Below the pieces are notes generated by a model that saw only the letters and a list, made by a program, of their open reading frames with translations, searched no databases and was not told the origin of the DNA. A program made the translations under genes and the position numbers. From NCBI GenBank assembly GCA_021397835.1, contig JAJFZO010000734.1, positions 682,001 through 746,000 of the forward strand: DNA of 64,000 nt, written 5' to 3'. This DNA is from Moringa oleifera (Eukaryota; Streptophyta; Magnoliopsida; Brassicales; Moringaceae). Shown piece after piece: positions 62,201 through 64,000 of this stretch. Position 1 is the first letter of the stretch, and every line of letters begins with the position of its first letter.

Positions 62201-64000
62201 CGATCATGGCTGTTTCGTACCTTCCATCAGTCTTTCAAATCTCCCTGTCGCTAGTTAGTGAAGTAGTTCTTAAGTGGACTTGATGTGTAACAAGCCCTAT
62301 TAAAAGATCTAACTGTTGACCACTTTCATCAGTTTTCTTCAATAATTATGTTAACTTTGGCATATAATGGAATAGCTACATCATAATAAATTCGACTACT
62401 ATACTTTTATATAATGGGGCCTAATGGATGCTAGTTATCGAACCAAATAAAAAAAGCACCTTTCACCATTACCCATTTTGGCCAGGATGAAAGGTCTCAT
62501 AGTGTACCTCAAGTTCATAAATTTCCTCCAACTCTAGGAGAAAGAGTCATTAGGAATGAGGATGCCCTACACTTACCTTTCAAGGGAAAAATTTTAATTC
62601 AAAAGCCTATATGATATGTGAGTTAAAGGCAATGTTCCGCAAATGTTTGGTAATAGCTGCCTTATTCCAGCCATGAACTCTTTTGAGGCTAGACCCCCTT
62701 CCTCTTTCATTTCGAGATGTAGAGTACATCTTAAGCCACCTTGGAAGCCTTAGAGATCCTAACTACACCCACCTATCCTATATGCTTCAACAGGACAAGG
62801 GTAAATTGATATCATAGGAAGTCCAGGTCAAATACCTACCTACAAACAAATTGAAAGTAATTTTTAGGGATTGATGACTTCTCCATTCAATGACTTTGGC
62901 ACTTGATCTTCCAAAAAGGGCATGTACTAGGTCAAGTGAATGAATTAGATAGACACACTTGTAAGTATTCTAGCCTTCTTTCAAATAACATCACATCCTA
63001 AATGGAATATGTAATTTGACTAACGAATATGGAATGATAGATGAGGAAGATAAAATTATTAAGGATAAAAATCAAGTATGGATGGATGTTATAGGTTCTG
63101 TATGAATGGAAAAAGGATGAAAGTGTCAAATGACTGAAATTAAAAAATTCGAGAAGAGGACTTATGGGTGAAGAAAAAGAGCTATCTCATATGAGAAGCA
63201 AACATGGCATTTACATTTTCTTTGAGTTTTGTTTATAAGTGGAGGCTATGACTTTTTCATAATCATAAAAGAAATTTGGTGGGACTTCTTTAGAAGTGAT
63301 AGGTTGATTGTTGTTTGATGTGATAGATAAGATGGACAAAGGTGACTTTCGCTCGACTTGGTGTGCTTATGTCTGCTGAAAAGCACCTCGTAGTTGATAA
63401 GTTGAGGTTGTGTTGAGAGGATCCATGACTCATACCATTCAACTTTTTTTTTCTCATTTGTAGGACAATTCGCCTTTCTATTTCTCCAGACACACTCATC
63501 TTTGGCAATCCAAATGGATCTGGTAGTGAAAGGCATAGAAAGAGACTAAAATGTAAACTAATAGCAAATATAATATAACAGTAGAAAATAGTGAGGGATG
63601 GTATTCCTCTTAATTAATAGCTCAAATTCATCTCTCTTCACACTTTTTATGCTTATTTTATCTAGTAACGTAATCATAATCTCTCATCTCAAACATGTCC
63701 TTCGAGGCATGCCGGACTTCCCAATCTTAGTTGTAACTTGCTTACTCAGTTTCCAATCCTTTATGTCATGTTTTTTCACTTTAGTCGATTGTAGCTAGTT
63801 TGACTATAATTTCTATAAATAGGATCAAATTTAATATATATATATATATATATATATATTTTAAGCCTCCACCCATGATGCCTGTGCTTACTGTACTATG
63901 CTGCTCTACTACTTAAGGTTTCATGCTTGTATTTGCCTTTTCAAGTGTAGCTTGCTCAGGCCATGGGTCATCATAAAAAAAACTATGAGTGAATTAAACT
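59267..64000. repeat. Long dispersed duplication, copy D (continues past window)
   Basis: Same orientation and content as 38971-43866, with mostly transition differences. It is shorter near 59850, where a segment of copy C is lost between short GCAAG words. A second loss near 60175 removes about 37 bases. It gains (or copy C lost) about 65 bases near 60370-60430. No gene is recognised. Confidence 0.92.
63834..63859. repeat. (TA)n microsatellite in copy D
   Basis: About 26 bases of alternating TA at the position equivalent to 43684-43716. Confidence 0.95.

Noticed and set aside
1..64000. Functional mitochondrial chromosome instead of nuclear insert
   Set aside because: matR, nad1, ccmFN and tRNAs all carry inactivating transitions. 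Nuclear-type CACTA and MULE elements are present, and duplicate copies have diverged by about a tenth, which active mitochondrial repeats would not do.

Overview
The window looks like nuclear DNA of a flowering plant, made mostly of an old, decayed insertion of mitochondrial DNA (a NUMT) framed and interrupted by transposable-element remnants. I see no intact protein-coding gene. The plant assignment rests on relics that I recognise: a mitochondrial trnS-trnF-trnP cluster, two copies of nad1 exon 4 - matR - nad1 exon 5 (matR inside the last nad1 intron is an angiosperm arrangement), and ccmFN. The nuclear assignment rests on premature stops in every protein relic, on anticodon changes in two tRNAs, on differences between duplicate copies that are almost all C/T or G/A transitions (the mark of methyl-cytosine deamination), and on neighbouring CACTA and Mutator-like transposons. 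||| Layout. 1-2372: right part of an AT-rich CACTA element that begins before the window. 2373-6900: unassigned DNA around a decayed Mutator-like (MULE) transposase on the minus strand (3098-5640). 6897-7672: trnP, trnF and trnS relics on the minus strand. 7673-12790: mitochondrial-style non-coding DNA. 12791-15577: four tandem copies of a 700-bp unit that carries a trace of Ty3/gypsy pol. 16567-20212: a non-autonomous CACTA element with a GC-rich internal minisatellite, an AT-rich 140-bp tandem repeat and a short transposase-like vestige. 22471-22758: a fragment resembling the helicase domain of a rolling-circle Rep protein. 23249-36478: a 6.6-kb direct tandem duplication, each copy holding nad1 exon 5, matR and nad1 exon 4 on the minus strand. 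38971 to about 43866: a segment repeated at 59267-64000, where it runs off the window. 52262-52789: a Ty3/gypsy RNase H relic. 56225-57285: ccmFN with a large internal deletion. 57893-59115: a truncated second copy of the first CACTA family, joined at 59112-59266 to a piece of NUMT also present at 11182-11338, and then to the repeated segment. ||| None of these genes works as a unit here. In the donor mitochondrion, nad1 exons 4 and 5 and matR belong to complex I subunit 1 and its intron maturase, ccmFN to cytochrome c maturation, and the tRNAs to mitochondrial translation. In this locus they are molecular fossils. They are useful for ordering events: mitochondrial transfer, segment duplication, transposon insertion, joining of distant pieces, and then long transition-driven decay. 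Large parts of the mitochondrial-style DNA (7.7-12.8, 20.2-23.2, 36.5-39, 43.9-52.2 and 52.8-56.2 kb) contain no gene I can name, as expected for plant mitochondrial intergenic DNA.
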